64,000 nucleotides of DNA from Virgibacillus salarius (GCF_039521925.1 NZ_BAAACY010000106.1:3045-67044); one strand, 5' to 3'. Shown: positions 52,916 through 62,774, numbered from the stretch's first letter. Notes: generated by a model from the sequence alone, not told the origin. Made by a program: numbers and translations.

Positions 52916-53848
52916 ATGCTACGATACATACTAAAAAGGCTACTTATCATGGTGATAACACTTTGGATTATTGTTACATTAACGTTTATTCTAATGGTTT
53001 CAATTCCTGGCTCCCCTTTTAATAGTGAAAGAGGAACAAACGAAGCGGTACAGGCAAACTTAGAGGCTCATTATAATTTAGATGAACCTTATGTTATACA
53101 GTATTTTCTATACTTAAAATCAATTGTAACGTTTGATTTTGGTCCATCCATTAAGCAACCTTCGCAGACAGTAAATGATATGTTAGGTCGTGGTTTTCCA
53201 ATCTCATTTGAATTGGGGATTATTACCATTATTGTTGCTGTTATTTCTGGAGTCACTCTAGGGATATTTGCAGCACTCAAACATAATAAAGTAATCGACT
53301 ACATGGCAATGGGATTTGCAGTTCTGGGTATTTCGATTCCGAATTTTGTATTAGCAACATTGTTAATACAACAACTAGCAGTAAACTATGAACTATTCCC
53401 AGTAGCAAGATGGCTAAGTCCAGCACATATGATCTTACCAGTAACGGCGTTAGCGACTGGTCCAATGGCTATCATAGCACGTTTGACAAGATCTACAATG
53501 CTAGAGGTATTGACACAGGACTACATAAAAATGGCGCGGGCTAAAGGACTTTCTCCTTGGAAAATCGTTATCAAGCATGCATTAAAAAATGCGTTAATGC
53601 CAGTTGTTACCATTATGGGGACTTTGCTTGCTGGAATATTAACGGGTACCTTTGTGATTGAAAAAATATTTGCAGTTCCAGGCATGGGGAAATATTTTGT
53701 TGAAAGCATTAATCAACGAGATTATCCAGTAATAATGGGGACTACCGTATTTTATAGTGCATTCTTAATTATCATGCTTTTCCTTGTTGACCTTGCGTAC
53801 GGTATTCTTGATCCGCGAATTAAGTTACATAAAAAGGGAGGAGAATAG
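52916..53848 (+). CDS. dppB: Dipeptide ABC transporter permease
   Basis: 310-residue inner-membrane permease of the peptide/nickel family, six predicted helices. The ATPase-docking EAA loop is present as DYIKMARAKGLSPWKIVIKHALKNA (landmark ARAKGLSPWK ~207-216). Overlap-free spacing of one base to dppC. SD AGGGAGG. Confidence 0.95.
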   Translation: MLRYILKRLLIMVITLWIIVTLTFILMVSIPGSPFNSERGTNEAVQANLEAHYNLDEPYVIQYFLYLKSIVTFDFGPSIKQPSQTVNDMLGRGFPISFELGIITIIVAVISGVTLGIFAALKHNKVIDYMAMGFAVLGISIPNFVLATLLIQQLAVNYELFPVARWLSPAHMILPVTALATGPMAIIARLTRSTMLEVLTQDYIKMARAKGLSPWKIVIKHALKNALMPVVTIMGTLLAGILTGTFVIEKIFAVPGMGKYFVESINQRDYPVIMGTTVFYSAFLIIMLFLVDLAYGILDPRIKLHKKGGE

Positions 53849-53849
53849 T

Positions 53850-54809
53850 ATGAAATTAAAAGACAAACCCTCGAAACATTTCTATTCTCCTACAGACATA
53901 CCAGATGATTGGTTTAATTGGAAGGAAAAAGATAATCAAGTTGCAGAAGCTGTTGCCCGACCATCGTTATCCTATTGGCAGGATGCATGGAAGCGTCTAG
54001 TTAAAAATAGACTAGCTATGGCAGGTTTAATTTTCTTAATTGTACTCGTAATTTTTTCAATATTCGGCCCTTTGATTTCACCTTATGATGTGAATAAACA
54101 AGATTTACCAAATCAATACCAACCGCCTTCAGCAGACCACTGGTTTGGGACAGATAATGCAGGTAGAGATGTATTTACCAGAACGTGGTATGGTGCAAGA
54201 ATCTCCTTGTTTGTCGGATTAATGGCTGCCTTAATCGATTTCTCCATCGGCATTTTATATGGTGGAATAGCTGGTTATAAAGGTGGTCGAACGGATAACA
54301 TTATGATGCGAATTATTGAGGTATTGTACGGTCTACCTTACTTATTAGTTGTTATTTTACTATTGGTTGTACTTGGCCCAAGCTTAAGCACAATAATAAT
54401 TGCCTTAACCGTTACTGGATGGGTTGGAATGGCAAGGATTGTCCGGGGCCAAGTATTACAGATTAAGAACTTTGAATTTGTCCTCGCATCCAAATCATTT
54501 GGGGCGAAGACACCTCGAATTATTCGGAAAAATTTATTACCCAATACGATGGGCCCAATTATTGTACAAATGACTCTGACTGTTCCTAGCGCAATTTTCG
54601 CAGAAGCTTTCTTAAGCTTTTTAGGGCTAGGTATCCAAGCACCCTTTGCCAGCTGGGGAGTAATGGCTAACGATTCATTAGGTGCGATTCTATCTGGAAA
54701 CTGGTGGACATTGTTTTTTCCTGCATTTTTCATTTCGTTTACGATGTTTGCGTTTAATGTATTAGGTGATGGTCTTCAGGATGCACTTGATCCGAAGCTT
54801 AGGAAGTAG
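53850..54809 (+). CDS. dppC: Dipeptide ABC transporter permease
   Basis: 319 residues. N-terminal OppC-type cytoplasmic segment, then six helices; EAA loop FVLASKSFGAKTPRIIRKNLLPN (landmark ASKSFGAKTPRI ~217-228). ATG 53850 has AAGGGAGGAG upstream; a longer frame from 53784 would overlap dppB by 65 bases and is rejected. Pairs with DppB. Confidence 0.95.
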   Translation: MKLKDKPSKHFYSPTDIPDDWFNWKEKDNQVAEAVARPSLSYWQDAWKRLVKNRLAMAGLIFLIVLVIFSIFGPLISPYDVNKQDLPNQYQPPSADHWFGTDNAGRDVFTRTWYGARISLFVGLMAALIDFSIGILYGGIAGYKGGRTDNIMMRIIEVLYGLPYLLVVILLLVVLGPSLSTIIIALTVTGWVGMARIVRGQVLQIKNFEFVLASKSFGAKTPRIIRKNLLPNTMGPIIVQMTLTVPSAIFAEAFLSFLGLGIQAPFASWGVMANDSLGAILSGNWWTLFFPAFFISFTMFAFNVLGDGLQDALDPKLRK

Positions 54810-54817
54810 GTGAACAG

Positions 54818-55822
54818 ATGGACAAAATACTAGAAGTAAAAGACCTTCATGTAACATTTTCAACTTACGGTGGGACTGTTAAGGCAGTAAGGGGAGTTAA
54901 TTTTTATTTAAATAAAGGTGAAACCCTGGCTATTGTTGGTGAATCTGGGTGTGGGAAAAGTGTAACCTCTAATGCCATTATGCGACTCATACCTGAACCA
55001 CCAGGAAAGATTTCAAACGGGTCCATTATTTTTAAAAATAAGGAACTAACAACGCTTTCTGAAAAAGAGATGAGATCAATCCGTGGGGTAGATATCTCTA
55101 TGATATTCCAAGACCCAATGACTGCGCTTAATCCTACACTCACTATAGGCACACAATTAATGGAAGGATTACAACAGCATCAACAAATAACAGGAGATCA
55201 GGCTAAATCTAAAGCGATAGAAATGATGAACTTAGTGGGTATTCCGAATCCAGCAGAGCGGTTGAAGCAATATCCCCATCAATTTAGTGGTGGGATGCGA
55301 CAACGAATTGTTATTGCGATGGCTTTAATCTGTAAACCAGAATTACTGATTGCAGATGAGCCAACGACTGCTTTAGATGTAACAATTCAGGCTCAAATTC
55401 TTGAACTGTTTAATGAAATTCAGGAAGTAACTGGAGTTTCGATCATACTTATTACACATGATTTAGGGGTTGTTGCTAAAATTGCTGATCGTATAGCCGT
55501 TATGTATGCTGGAAAAATCATTGAGGTTGGTACAAAACGTGAGATTTTTTATCAGACACAGCATCCATATACAAAGGGCTTATTGCATTCGGTCCCACGA
55601 TTAGATTTACAGGGAGAGAAATTGACTCCAATTGATGGTACACCACCTGATTTATTCTCACCCCCACAAGGATGTCCATTTACAGCAAGATGTCCTTTAG
55701 CGATGGAGGTGTGCGATAAAGTTTATCCCGTGACGACTGAACGAAGCGATTCTCATAAAGTGGACTGCTGGATGCAGGATGATCGGGCAAAACAGCTATT
55801 GGCTACATCAGCCGAAAAATAA
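54818..55822 (+). CDS. dppD: Dipeptide ABC transporter ATPase
   Basis: 334 residues. Walker A GESGCGKS (~41-48), Q-loop FQDPMTALNP (~93), signature FSGGMRQR (~156), Walker B LLIADEPT (~176), and the C-terminal Cys-containing oligopeptide-transporter domain (CPFTARCPLA ~287) that may hold an Fe-S cluster. Partner ATPase is the gene at 59710. SD TAGGTGA. Confidence 0.96.
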   Translation: MDKILEVKDLHVTFSTYGGTVKAVRGVNFYLNKGETLAIVGESGCGKSVTSNAIMRLIPEPPGKISNGSIIFKNKELTTLSEKEMRSIRGVDISMIFQDPMTALNPTLTIGTQLMEGLQQHQQITGDQAKSKAIEMMNLVGIPNPAERLKQYPHQFSGGMRQRIVIAMALICKPELLIADEPTTALDVTIQAQILELFNEIQEVTGVSIILITHDLGVVAKIADRIAVMYAGKIIEVGTKREIFYQTQHPYTKGLLHSVPRLDLQGEKLTPIDGTPPDLFSPPQGCPFTARCPLAMEVCDKVYPVTTERSDSHKVDCWMQDDRAKQLLATSAEK

Positions 55823-55846
55823 TATCACGAGAAGGGGGACTTTAGC

Positions 55847-57487
55847 ATGACAAAGAAATGGCTATTATTAGTAGCTACGATTATTATCACTTTTGTACTA
55901 TCAGCTTGTACAGCGAATGAGGATGCTGGAAAAGAACCAGAGAGTGATGGAGAAGGAGAGGGTACGGAAGAGGCAACAGGAGAGAAAATATTGCAACTGA
56001 ATAATGGGGAAGAGCCAACATCATTTGATCCAGCAATCGGGTTTGATGCAGTATCTTGGAATGCTTTAAATAACTTATTAGAGGGATTAACACGATTAGG
56101 AGAGGATCATACACCTCAAGCAGCTATCGCTGAAAAATGGGATATATCGGAAGATGGAAAGACATATACCTTTTATTTACGCGAGAATGCAAATTGGTCT
56201 AATGGTGATCCAGTTGTAGCACAGGATTTTGTTTATGCTTGGAAAAGGCTTCTAGATCCTGAAACTGGTTCTTCCGCAGCCTTTTTAGGATACTTTATAA
56301 AAGGTGGAGAGGCGTTTAATAACGGAGAAGGTTCTGCTGATGATCTTGGATTAACGGCTGTTGATGAAAGGACATTTGAAGTAGAATTGGAAAATCCAAC
56401 GGGTTATTTCCTGCATGTTGTTACTAACCCGGCTTTCTTTCCGGTGAATCACAAAGTGGCGGAGGAAAATCCAGAATGGCATGCAGAAGCAGAATCTTTC
56501 GTTGCAAATGGCCCATTTAAATTAGAGTCATGGAAACATGATAGCGAAATGGTATTTAAGAAAAACGAAGAATATTGGGATGCAGAGGCAGTGAAGCTGG
56601 ATGGTGTACATTGGGCAATGGTTAATGATACGAATACGGAATACCAGATGTTTGAGCGTGGTGAGTTAGATTCAGCTGATATTCCAGCAGAGATGTCTGA
56701 TCAACTTATTGACGGAGATAATGTCCAAATAGAAGAACAAGGTGGATTGGATTTTTATCGATTCAATGTAACCGAAGAGCCTTTCCAAAATGCAAAGATC
56801 CGTAAAGCGTTTGCGATGGCGGTTAACCGTCAGAATATTGCTGAGTTTGTAGTCAAAAATAAAGTAAAACCGGCATATGGATTTGTATCGCCAGGCTTTC
56901 AAAATCCGTCGGGAGACGATTTCCGTGACGTAAATGGTGAATTGGTAACGTTTGATCCAGAAGAGGCAAAGAAATTACTTGAAGAAGGTATGGAAGAAGA
57001 AGGATATGATGAGCTTCCAAAGGTTACCTTGTCTTATAACACAAGTGACGTAAATAAGGCAGTAGCAGAGTCACTTCAAGGTATGTTTAGTGAAAACCTT
57101 GGTGTTGAAGTGAATTTAGAAAACACAGAATGGAATGTATTCCAAGAAGATCAAAAGGCATTAAAGCACCAACTATCTCGTAGCTCCTTCTTATTTGATT
57201 ATGCAGATCCAGTAAATTTTTTAGAAAGCTTTATTACAGGATCGTATATGAATCGAACTGGCTGGTCTAGCGAAAAGTACGATGAATTAATTGAAAATGC
57301 TAAGTCTGAAACTGACGAAGAAAAGCGTTGGGAATATATGTATAAAGCTGAGAAGCTTTTGGCAGAAGAAATGCCAGCATTTCCGATTCGCTACTATAAT
57401 CAAGTAGAAGTTGTTCAAGAAGGTGTCTCCAACCTTTTGCGCCATCCGGTCGGTTATCTTGAGTTAAAACATACAGATAAGCAGTAA
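55847..57487 (+). CDS. dppE: Dipeptide-binding lipoprotein
   Basis: 546-residue family 5 solute-binding protein. Lipobox LSAC with lipidated Cys21, followed by an acidic linker (residues 22-46) typical of surface lipoproteins. KWDISEDGKTYTFYLRENANWSNGDPV-type signature (landmark YTFYLRENANWSNG ~105-118) is characteristic. Likely binds di/tri- or murein peptides. Has a terminator-like hairpin downstream, which may raise its level relative to the following genes. Confidence 0.95.
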   Translation: MTKKWLLLVATIIITFVLSACTANEDAGKEPESDGEGEGTEEATGEKILQLNNGEEPTSFDPAIGFDAVSWNALNNLLEGLTRLGEDHTPQAAIAEKWDISEDGKTYTFYLRENANWSNGDPVVAQDFVYAWKRLLDPETGSSAAFLGYFIKGGEAFNNGEGSADDLGLTAVDERTFEVELENPTGYFLHVVTNPAFFPVNHKVAEENPEWHAEAESFVANGPFKLESWKHDSEMVFKKNEEYWDAEAVKLDGVHWAMVNDTNTEYQMFERGELDSADIPAEMSDQLIDGDNVQIEEQGGLDFYRFNVTEEPFQNAKIRKAFAMAVNRQNIAEFVVKNKVKPAYGFVSPGFQNPSGDDFRDVNGELVTFDPEEAKKLLEEGMEEEGYDELPKVTLSYNTSDVNKAVAESLQGMFSENLGVEVNLENTEWNVFQEDQKALKHQLSRSSFLFDYADPVNFLESFITGSYMNRTGWSSEKYDELIENAKSETDEEKRWEYMYKAEKLLAEEMPAFPIRYYNQVEVVQEGVSNLLRHPVGYLELKHTDKQ

Positions 57488-57493
57488 GCCATA

Positions 57494-57543
57494 AGGAAGG
57501 CTCAATTACAGATTAGATTGTATTTGAGCCCTTTCCTTTTTTA
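57494..57543 (+). terminator. Terminator-like hairpin after dppE
   Basis: AGGAAGGCTCAA (57494-57505) pairs with TTGAGCCCTTTCCT (57524-57537, one bulge) followed by six T. Partial read-through is expected because the ykf genes follow in the same direction with no obvious promoter. Confidence 0.75.
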
Positions 57544-57579
57544 CCCAGAGAACATGATGAACAGAAAGAAGGTTTGCTC

Positions 57580-58497
57580 ATGATTCACCCTCCAAGGTTG
57601 AAGAAAGGAGATACGATTGGTGTGATTGCACCGGCTGGGCCTCCTGATCGAACTCGTTTACAAAAAGCTATATCCTTTTTTTTAAATATGGGACTTTGTG
57701 TGCAGTTGGGGAAACATATAGATAAGCGCAACGGTTATTTAGCAGGAACAGATAGTGAACGGCTTGAAGATTTACAGGATATGATTACGAACCCTGCTAT
57801 TAAAGCTATTGTTTTCGCAAGAGGGGGGTATGGTTGTGCACGTATAACACCATACATTGATTTTGCTTGTATCAAAAAGCAACCAAAAATATTCTGGGGG
57901 TATAGTGATATAACTTATTTACATACTGCAATACGACAGCGTACAGGACTAATCACATTTCATGGTCCGATGCTTGCCTCCGATATCGGGAATGACGATT
58001 TTGATTATCTGTCTGCACGTATGTTTGAACAGCTTTTTCAGCCAACTACTTATACGTATACAGAGGAAATATCCCCATTGCATGTTATTGCTGAAGGGAA
58101 TGCAAATGGTGAATTGGTAGGAGGGAATCTTTCACTATTAGTAAGCTCGCTGGGAACACCGTTTGAGATTGATACTACGAATCGATTGTTATTATTAGAG
58201 GATATAGGGGAAGAGCCCTATAGGATAGATAGCATGCTTAATCAATTGAAGCTTGCTGGAAAGTTAGAATCAGCAGCAGGCATTATTTTAGGTGATTTTG
58301 CTGATGCCAAGCCAAAAGTAACACCATCACTGCCTCTAGATAAGGTGTTTGACGATTATTTTAGAAAATTAGATATTCCAGTTATTTCGGGATTTAAAAT
58401 TGGTCATTGTATGCCTCATATCGCTATTCCATTAGGGGTAGAAGCGTGTCTTTCCTCATATGATAAAAAGCTTATTGCCAAACCTGGTGTACAATAG
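57580..58497 (+). CDS. ldcA: LD-carboxypeptidase (S66 family)
   Basis: Removes terminal D-amino acid from murein tetrapeptides in the cytoplasm. 305 residues; catalytic triad Ser109 (WGYSDIT), Glu207 (LLLEDIGEEPYRID) and His276 (KIGHCMPH) fully present, and RGGYG near 82. Corresponds to YkfA. ATG 57580 preferred over TTG 57574 because GAAGG lies seven bases upstream. Confidence 0.93.
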   Translation: MIHPPRLKKGDTIGVIAPAGPPDRTRLQKAISFFLNMGLCVQLGKHIDKRNGYLAGTDSERLEDLQDMITNPAIKAIVFARGGYGCARITPYIDFACIKKQPKIFWGYSDITYLHTAIRQRTGLITFHGPMLASDIGNDDFDYLSARMFEQLFQPTTYTYTEEISPLHVIAEGNANGELVGGNLSLLVSSLGTPFEIDTTNRLLLLEDIGEEPYRIDSMLNQLKLAGKLESAAGIILGDFADAKPKVTPSLPLDKVFDDYFRKLDIPVISGFKIGHCMPHIAIPLGVEACLSSYDKKLIAKPGVQ

Positions 58498-58754
58498 TGA
58501 AAAGGAAAATGGAATGTTGGTTTTGAAATAGGCTAGAAACTAAACCTGATATACAGCTGTAGCGTAGCTCATTTAGAGCCAACCAATGTAACAAAAAATA
58601 ATTTTAACGCTTTTATAAGAGAAAAGAAATCAATAGGAAGGCTAACCTATCATTCAATACAATAGATTACATGGGGACTTTACAGGTTTGGTAGCAATGA
58701 ATTATCTATATGTACAAATGGAATTATCAAAATAAGAGAAAGGGGGCGCTTTGC

Positions 58755-59717
58755 TTGCCTAAACAAACGTTTGATCAAATTGATGCGTTCCAATGGGTTG
58801 CATCTGTTCAAGTAGCAACTGTCTGGACTTCGCCAGATTCTAGTAGAGAGATTGATACATTTGGAATAAGTACACCGACGGATATTGATAGATGGATAGA
58901 GACGCTTAGTTATGAGGATAAACTTGCCTTATGTGAGGACAATCGTGTGCAGACACAAGTATTGTATGGTGAACAAGTTTATGTTACAGAAATAAAAGGA
59001 GAATGGGCACATGTTGTAATTCCTTCTCAACCATCTTATAAAGATAAAAGGGGTTATCCTGGTTGGGTTCCTATTCATCAACTAAAACAAGTTGACAGAT
59101 CGCTATGGGATCAAAAAAAGAGAGCTATGGTAATAAAGGATAAGTCATGGCTAACATATGAGGGCAAAAATCATGATTTTAAATTAAGCTATTTAACCAC
59201 TTTACCGGTACATGATGTGTATGAAGATCGTGTACAAGTGCAAACGCCTCATGGAAAGGGTTATCTAGATTTAAGTGATGTTCATATTTTTTCTACATCT
59301 GATGGATTGGAACAAGGGACAGGAAAATCGATTGTTAAAGCAGTAGAAGCTTATACAGGATTAAATTATTTCTGGGGCGGTATGAGTTCATTTGGCTATG
59401 ATTGCTCTGGTCTAGCATATGCTGCACACAAAGCCAATGGCTATTTAATTGCTAGAGATGCTGGAGATCAGGCTAATGATGGAATAGAAGTTAGAGTGGA
59501 CGAACTACAACCAGGAGATTTACTATTTTTTGCATATCAAGAAGGAAGCGGTACGATTCACCATGTTGGAATATATTACGGAGATGGGAAAATGCTGCAT
59601 TCTCCACAAACTGGCAAAGGTACTGAGATAATAGCGATTAAAGACACAAAATATGAGAAGGAGTTATGTACTGCTAGGCGGTATTGGCTCAACACTGAGG
59701 AGAATCATAATGGATGA
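58755..59717 (+). CDS. ykfC: Gamma-D-glutamyl-L-diamino acid endopeptidase (NlpC/P60), YkfC type
   Basis: Cleaves L-Ala-gamma-D-Glu-diamino acid peptides. About 320 residues: two SH3b-like domains (~1-185) then NlpC/P60 with catalytic Cys217 (YDCSGLAY), His269/270 (IHHVGIYYG) and a third polar residue in LHSPQTG. No signal peptide, matching intracellular YkfC. TTG 58755 is taken as start because AAAGGGGGCG lies eight bases upstream; the in-frame ATG 58710 has no site. Overlaps the next gene by eight bases. Confidence 0.9.
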   Translation: MPKQTFDQIDAFQWVASVQVATVWTSPDSSREIDTFGISTPTDIDRWIETLSYEDKLALCEDNRVQTQVLYGEQVYVTEIKGEWAHVVIPSQPSYKDKRGYPGWVPIHQLKQVDRSLWDQKKRAMVIKDKSWLTYEGKNHDFKLSYLTTLPVHDVYEDRVQVQTPHGKGYLDLSDVHIFSTSDGLEQGTGKSIVKAVEAYTGLNYFWGGMSSFGYDCSGLAYAAHKANGYLIARDAGDQANDGIEVRVDELQPGDLLFFAYQEGSGTIHHVGIYYGDGKMLHSPQTGKGTEIIAIKDTKYEKELCTARRYWLNTEENHNG

Positions 59718-60714
59718 CAAGATATTAGAAGTACTTCACCTAAAGAAGCATTTTACAGTTGGAAAAGGTCAAGTTCTCCAAGCGGTAAATGATGTTACAT
59801 TTAACGTGAAAAGAGGAGAGACATTCGGTCTTGTTGGTGAGTCAGGCTGTGGGAAATCTACGATTGGTCGTACAATTCTTGGACTATATGATAAGACAGA
59901 TGGAGATGTTTTATATGATGGTAGGAATGTACATGACTTGAATGAGAAAGATAGATTTCAATTTTACCGTCGTATGCAGATGATATTTCAGGATCCTTAC
60001 GCTTCACTAAATCCCAGGTCTACTGTTAAAGAAGTAATTTCCGAACCAATGGAAATACACAACATATATAGAGATAAAAAGGAGCAACTAAACAGGGTTT
60101 ATCAACTTTTGGAAGAGGTGGGACTTAATCGAGATCATGCAAATCGTTATCCTCATGAATTTAGTGGTGGCCAGCGCCAGCGCATTGGAATTGCACGTGC
60201 ATTAGTACTGGAACCAGATTTTATTATTGCCGATGAACCGATTTCTGCATTGGATGTATCTGTACAAGCGCAAGTGGTAAATTTATTAAAAGCGTTGCAG
60301 ATTCAAAAAGGATTAACCTTCTTATTTATTGCTCATGATTTATCTATGGTAAAGCAAATTTCTGACCGAATTGGAGTGATGTATTTAGGTCATTTAGTAG
60401 AGCTCACAGAAAGTACAACATTGTATGATGATCCACTTCACCCCTACACGAAAGCACTGCTTTCAGCAATTCCCATTCCGGATCCGGATATTGAAGAAGC
60501 AAGAGAGCGGATCATTTTAAAAGGTGAGTTGCCGAGCCCGATTAATCCTCCATCTGGTTGTGTTTTTCGAACGCGTTGCCCAATGGCAATGGAGATTTGT
60601 TCCAAGACCAAGCCAGCTTGGCAAGAAGTAACACAAGATCACTATGTAGCATGTCACTTATATGATGAAACAGTGGAAAATAAAGAACCTGTTAAGAGCT
60701 TAATCAGAAACTAA
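59710..60714 (+). CDS. ykfD: Peptide ABC transporter ATPase (YkfD/DppF type)
   Basis: 334 residues; Walker A GESGCGKS (~43-50), Q-loop FQDPYASLNPRS, signature FSGGQRQR (~157), Walker B FIIADEP (~178), C-terminal FRTRCPMAM cysteine region. Completes the DppB-C-D-E transporter with a second ATPase. ATG 59710 lies inside the end of ykfC with GAGGAGA upstream, indicating coupling. Confidence 0.94.
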   Translation: MDDKILEVLHLKKHFTVGKGQVLQAVNDVTFNVKRGETFGLVGESGCGKSTIGRTILGLYDKTDGDVLYDGRNVHDLNEKDRFQFYRRMQMIFQDPYASLNPRSTVKEVISEPMEIHNIYRDKKEQLNRVYQLLEEVGLNRDHANRYPHEFSGGQRQRIGIARALVLEPDFIIADEPISALDVSVQAQVVNLLKALQIQKGLTFLFIAHDLSMVKQISDRIGVMYLGHLVELTESTTLYDDPLHPYTKALLSAIPIPDPDIEEARERIILKGELPSPINPPSGCVFRTRCPMAMEICSKTKPAWQEVTQDHYVACHLYDETVENKEPVKSLIRN

Positions 60715-60726
60715 TGGAATCGTTTT

Positions 60727-60780
60727 ATCCCACATATAAACGGCAGCAAGACCCTACTTTATTTAGGTCATAGAATTAGG
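60727..60780 (+). repeat. Degenerate intergenic repeat (family G) fragment
   Basis: TTTATCCCACATATAAACGGCAG and ATTTAGGTCATAG match the left part of the G repeat (compare 5980 and 16731). Confidence 0.45.
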
Positions 60781-60789
60781 AGTTGAAGA

Positions 60790-61224
60790 ATGAATTCAAT
60801 AAGTGTGAAGGAACTAAATACAACTACTGAAATTATGGAAGCATATCCCATAATGAAACAATTAAGAACACATCTAGATGAGCAGACATATAAAAGCTTA
60901 GTTATAGACGCCATGAAATATGATCACTATAAATTGATGGCATTACTTGAGCTAGGAAAGATAGTTGGAGTTATCGGATTCAAGCCAATGATCACGTTAT
61001 ATTACGGAAAATTCGTCTGGATTTGTGATTTGGTTGTTGATGATGATAAACGATCAATGGGATATGGGGAGAAATTACTCACGTATGTTCATCAATGGGC
61101 TAAAGAAAATAAATACAAAACAATTGCTTTATCATCAGGTATTCAAAGGGATGCTGCCCATCGATTTTATGAAAACATAATGAACTATGAAAAAGTAAGC
61201 TATGTCTTTAAATCGTCATTCTGA
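60790..61224 (+). CDS. GNAT family N-acetyltransferase
   Basis: 144 residues. Central LVVDDDKRSMGYGEKLL has the acetyl-CoA loop (R-S-M-G-Y-G, ~94-99) and the C-terminal AHRFYENIMNYEK corresponds to the GNAT FY-x-x-x-G-Y/F helix. Substrate unknown. SD TAGGAGT. Possibly the last gene of the dpp-ykf block; its role there is unclear. Confidence 0.85.
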   Translation: MNSISVKELNTTTEIMEAYPIMKQLRTHLDEQTYKSLVIDAMKYDHYKLMALLELGKIVGVIGFKPMITLYYGKFVWICDLVVDDDKRSMGYGEKLLTYVHQWAKENKYKTIALSSGIQRDAAHRFYENIMNYEKVSYVFKSSF

Positions 61225-61305
61225 GAAACATAACTAATGGAATTACCTAGTTATATTAATGTATAGGTAAGGAGAAGGTATTTATCAATAATTAGAATTA
61301 TTGGA

Positions 61306-61338
61306 AAACTTGAGAGCGTCTCAGGTTTTTTATTTTTA
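61306..61338 (+). terminator. Terminator after the GNAT gene
   Basis: AAACTTGAGA (61306-61315)/TCTCAGGTTT (61319-61328), 10-bp stem with one G-U pair and a three-base loop, then TTTATTTTT. Confidence 0.8.
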
Positions 61339-61414
61339 GGTTCTATTGTTTTCATTCGGTGTATAGATTTAATAGTAGGAATGCTAGATTAAATGACTTG
61401 GAAGGGGGAAGGTA

Positions 61415-62629
61415 ATGAAAAAAAGCCAATACCAACAAAAGAGCGGGCTGAAAGATTGGAAGAAGCGTAATTCTTCATTGTTAAAGAAAATTAAAGAGAA
61501 GCAACGAGCCTCGTATAAAAACAAAAAGCTTCCTAGTAAGCAGCCTGTTAAAAACAAGCTCTTACCGATTAAATCTAAAAAGCCGTATTTTTTAACAAAA
61601 CCACCAAAGCAGCCATCAAAGTGGAAAATTCCTGTGATGTTCCTATTGTCTACTTTAATAATAATCATTTTGGTTGTTCCAACATTAATTGTTGTTCCAT
61701 TTGCCAAGGGGGATCGGCAAGAAGGAGCTACCCCTACAGAGAATGAAACTACAGCACAAGTTGAATTAGGCTCCTCTCCCTTTTCAGTATCGGTAATGAG
61801 GTCGGCTTCCGATAAAGTAGAAGGTATTCCACTAGAAGAATATGTTGTTGGAGTAGTGGCCTCAGAGATGCCTGCAGATTTTGAGAAAGAGGCACTGAAG
61901 GCACAGGCTCTTGCTGCAAGAACATATATAGTAAACTATAAGCTTCATGGTAATGAGGAAGAGTCAAAGAAATCAGATGTTACAGATACGGTGCAGCATC
62001 AAGTATACAAAGATGAGTATCAGCTTCAAAAGCAATGGGGAAGTGACTTTAATTGGAAGATAAATAAAGTAAAGAAAGCGGTGCTCGAAACAGAGGGAGA
62101 AATATTAACGTATAAAGATGCACCAATTACTCCCGCATTTTTTTCAACGAGTAATGGTTATACAGAGAATTCCGAGGATTACTGGGAAAATGAACTTCCC
62201 TATTTAAGGAGTGTTGCTAGTCCTTGGGATAAAGAATCTCCAAAATATTTAGATCAAAAGACATTCTCCTCTGATCAATTAGAAAAAGCACTAGAGCTAG
62301 ATTTTTCTAATAAAACTCCGTTACCCATTCAATTAACACGAACCGATAGTAAACGAGTAGAGGAGATAGAAATTGCTGGACAAAAATTCTCAGGAAGGGA
62401 TATACGTGAGAAGCTAGATTTACGATCAAGTGATTTTACGGTAGAGCAAAAAAACAATCATTTTATCTTTACTACGAAAGGCTTTGGCCATGGAATAGGC
62501 ATGAGTCAATATGGCGCAAATGGAATGGCTAAAGACGGAAAATCATATAAAGATATTGTGCAATATTATTATCAGAATGTACAAATAAGTACTGTAGATA
62601 ATATAGCTCCAACCCTCGTTGCAAAATAA
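61415..62629 (+). CDS. spoIID: Stage II sporulation protein D
   Basis: Membrane-bound lytic transglycosylase of the DMP engulfment machine. 404 residues, about 60 longer than B. subtilis SpoIID because of a strongly basic N-terminal tail (~70 residues, many Lys) before the single membrane helix (~73-95). Catalytic Glu151 in VASEMPADF; ALAAARTY-like QALAARTY (~160) and C-terminal GFGHGIGMSQYGANGMA (~358-374) are family signatures. SD AAGGGGGAAGG supports the long start, though internal Met75 is an alternative. Confidence 0.95.
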   Translation: MKKSQYQQKSGLKDWKKRNSSLLKKIKEKQRASYKNKKLPSKQPVKNKLLPIKSKKPYFLTKPPKQPSKWKIPVMFLLSTLIIIILVVPTLIVVPFAKGDRQEGATPTENETTAQVELGSSPFSVSVMRSASDKVEGIPLEEYVVGVVASEMPADFEKEALKAQALAARTYIVNYKLHGNEEESKKSDVTDTVQHQVYKDEYQLQKQWGSDFNWKINKVKKAVLETEGEILTYKDAPITPAFFSTSNGYTENSEDYWENELPYLRSVASPWDKESPKYLDQKTFSSDQLEKALELDFSNKTPLPIQLTRTDSKRVEEIEIAGQKFSGRDIREKLDLRSSDFTVEQKNNHFIFTTKGFGHGIGMSQYGANGMAKDGKSYKDIVQYYYQNVQISTVDNIAPTLVAK

Positions 62630-62642
62630 GCGGGGGTTTTTA
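62611..62642 (+). terminator. Terminator overlapping the end of spoIID
   Basis: AACCCTCG (62611-62618)/CGGGGGTT (62631-62638) plus TTT; the left arm lies in the last spoIID codons. Confidence 0.75.
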
Positions 62643-62744
62643 TGCATGTATCATTTTTCCAGTTGTCATGAATTCATAAATTCATTTAATTTCCCCATTA
62701 TTTTATAAAAAATGCATTAATTCTCAAAATATTTTTTTGAAAAT

Positions 62745-62774
62745 GTATAGAAATTCCTTTTTCTGATCAGAATG
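62745..62774 (+). promoter_or_regulatory. Sigma-F-type promoter of spoIIQ
   Basis: GTATA (62745-62749), 15-base spacer and GATCAGAATG (62765-62774) match the sigma-F pattern GYATA-N15-GGnnAnAnTR except one base. spoIIQ is a known sigma-F gene. Confidence 0.65.
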
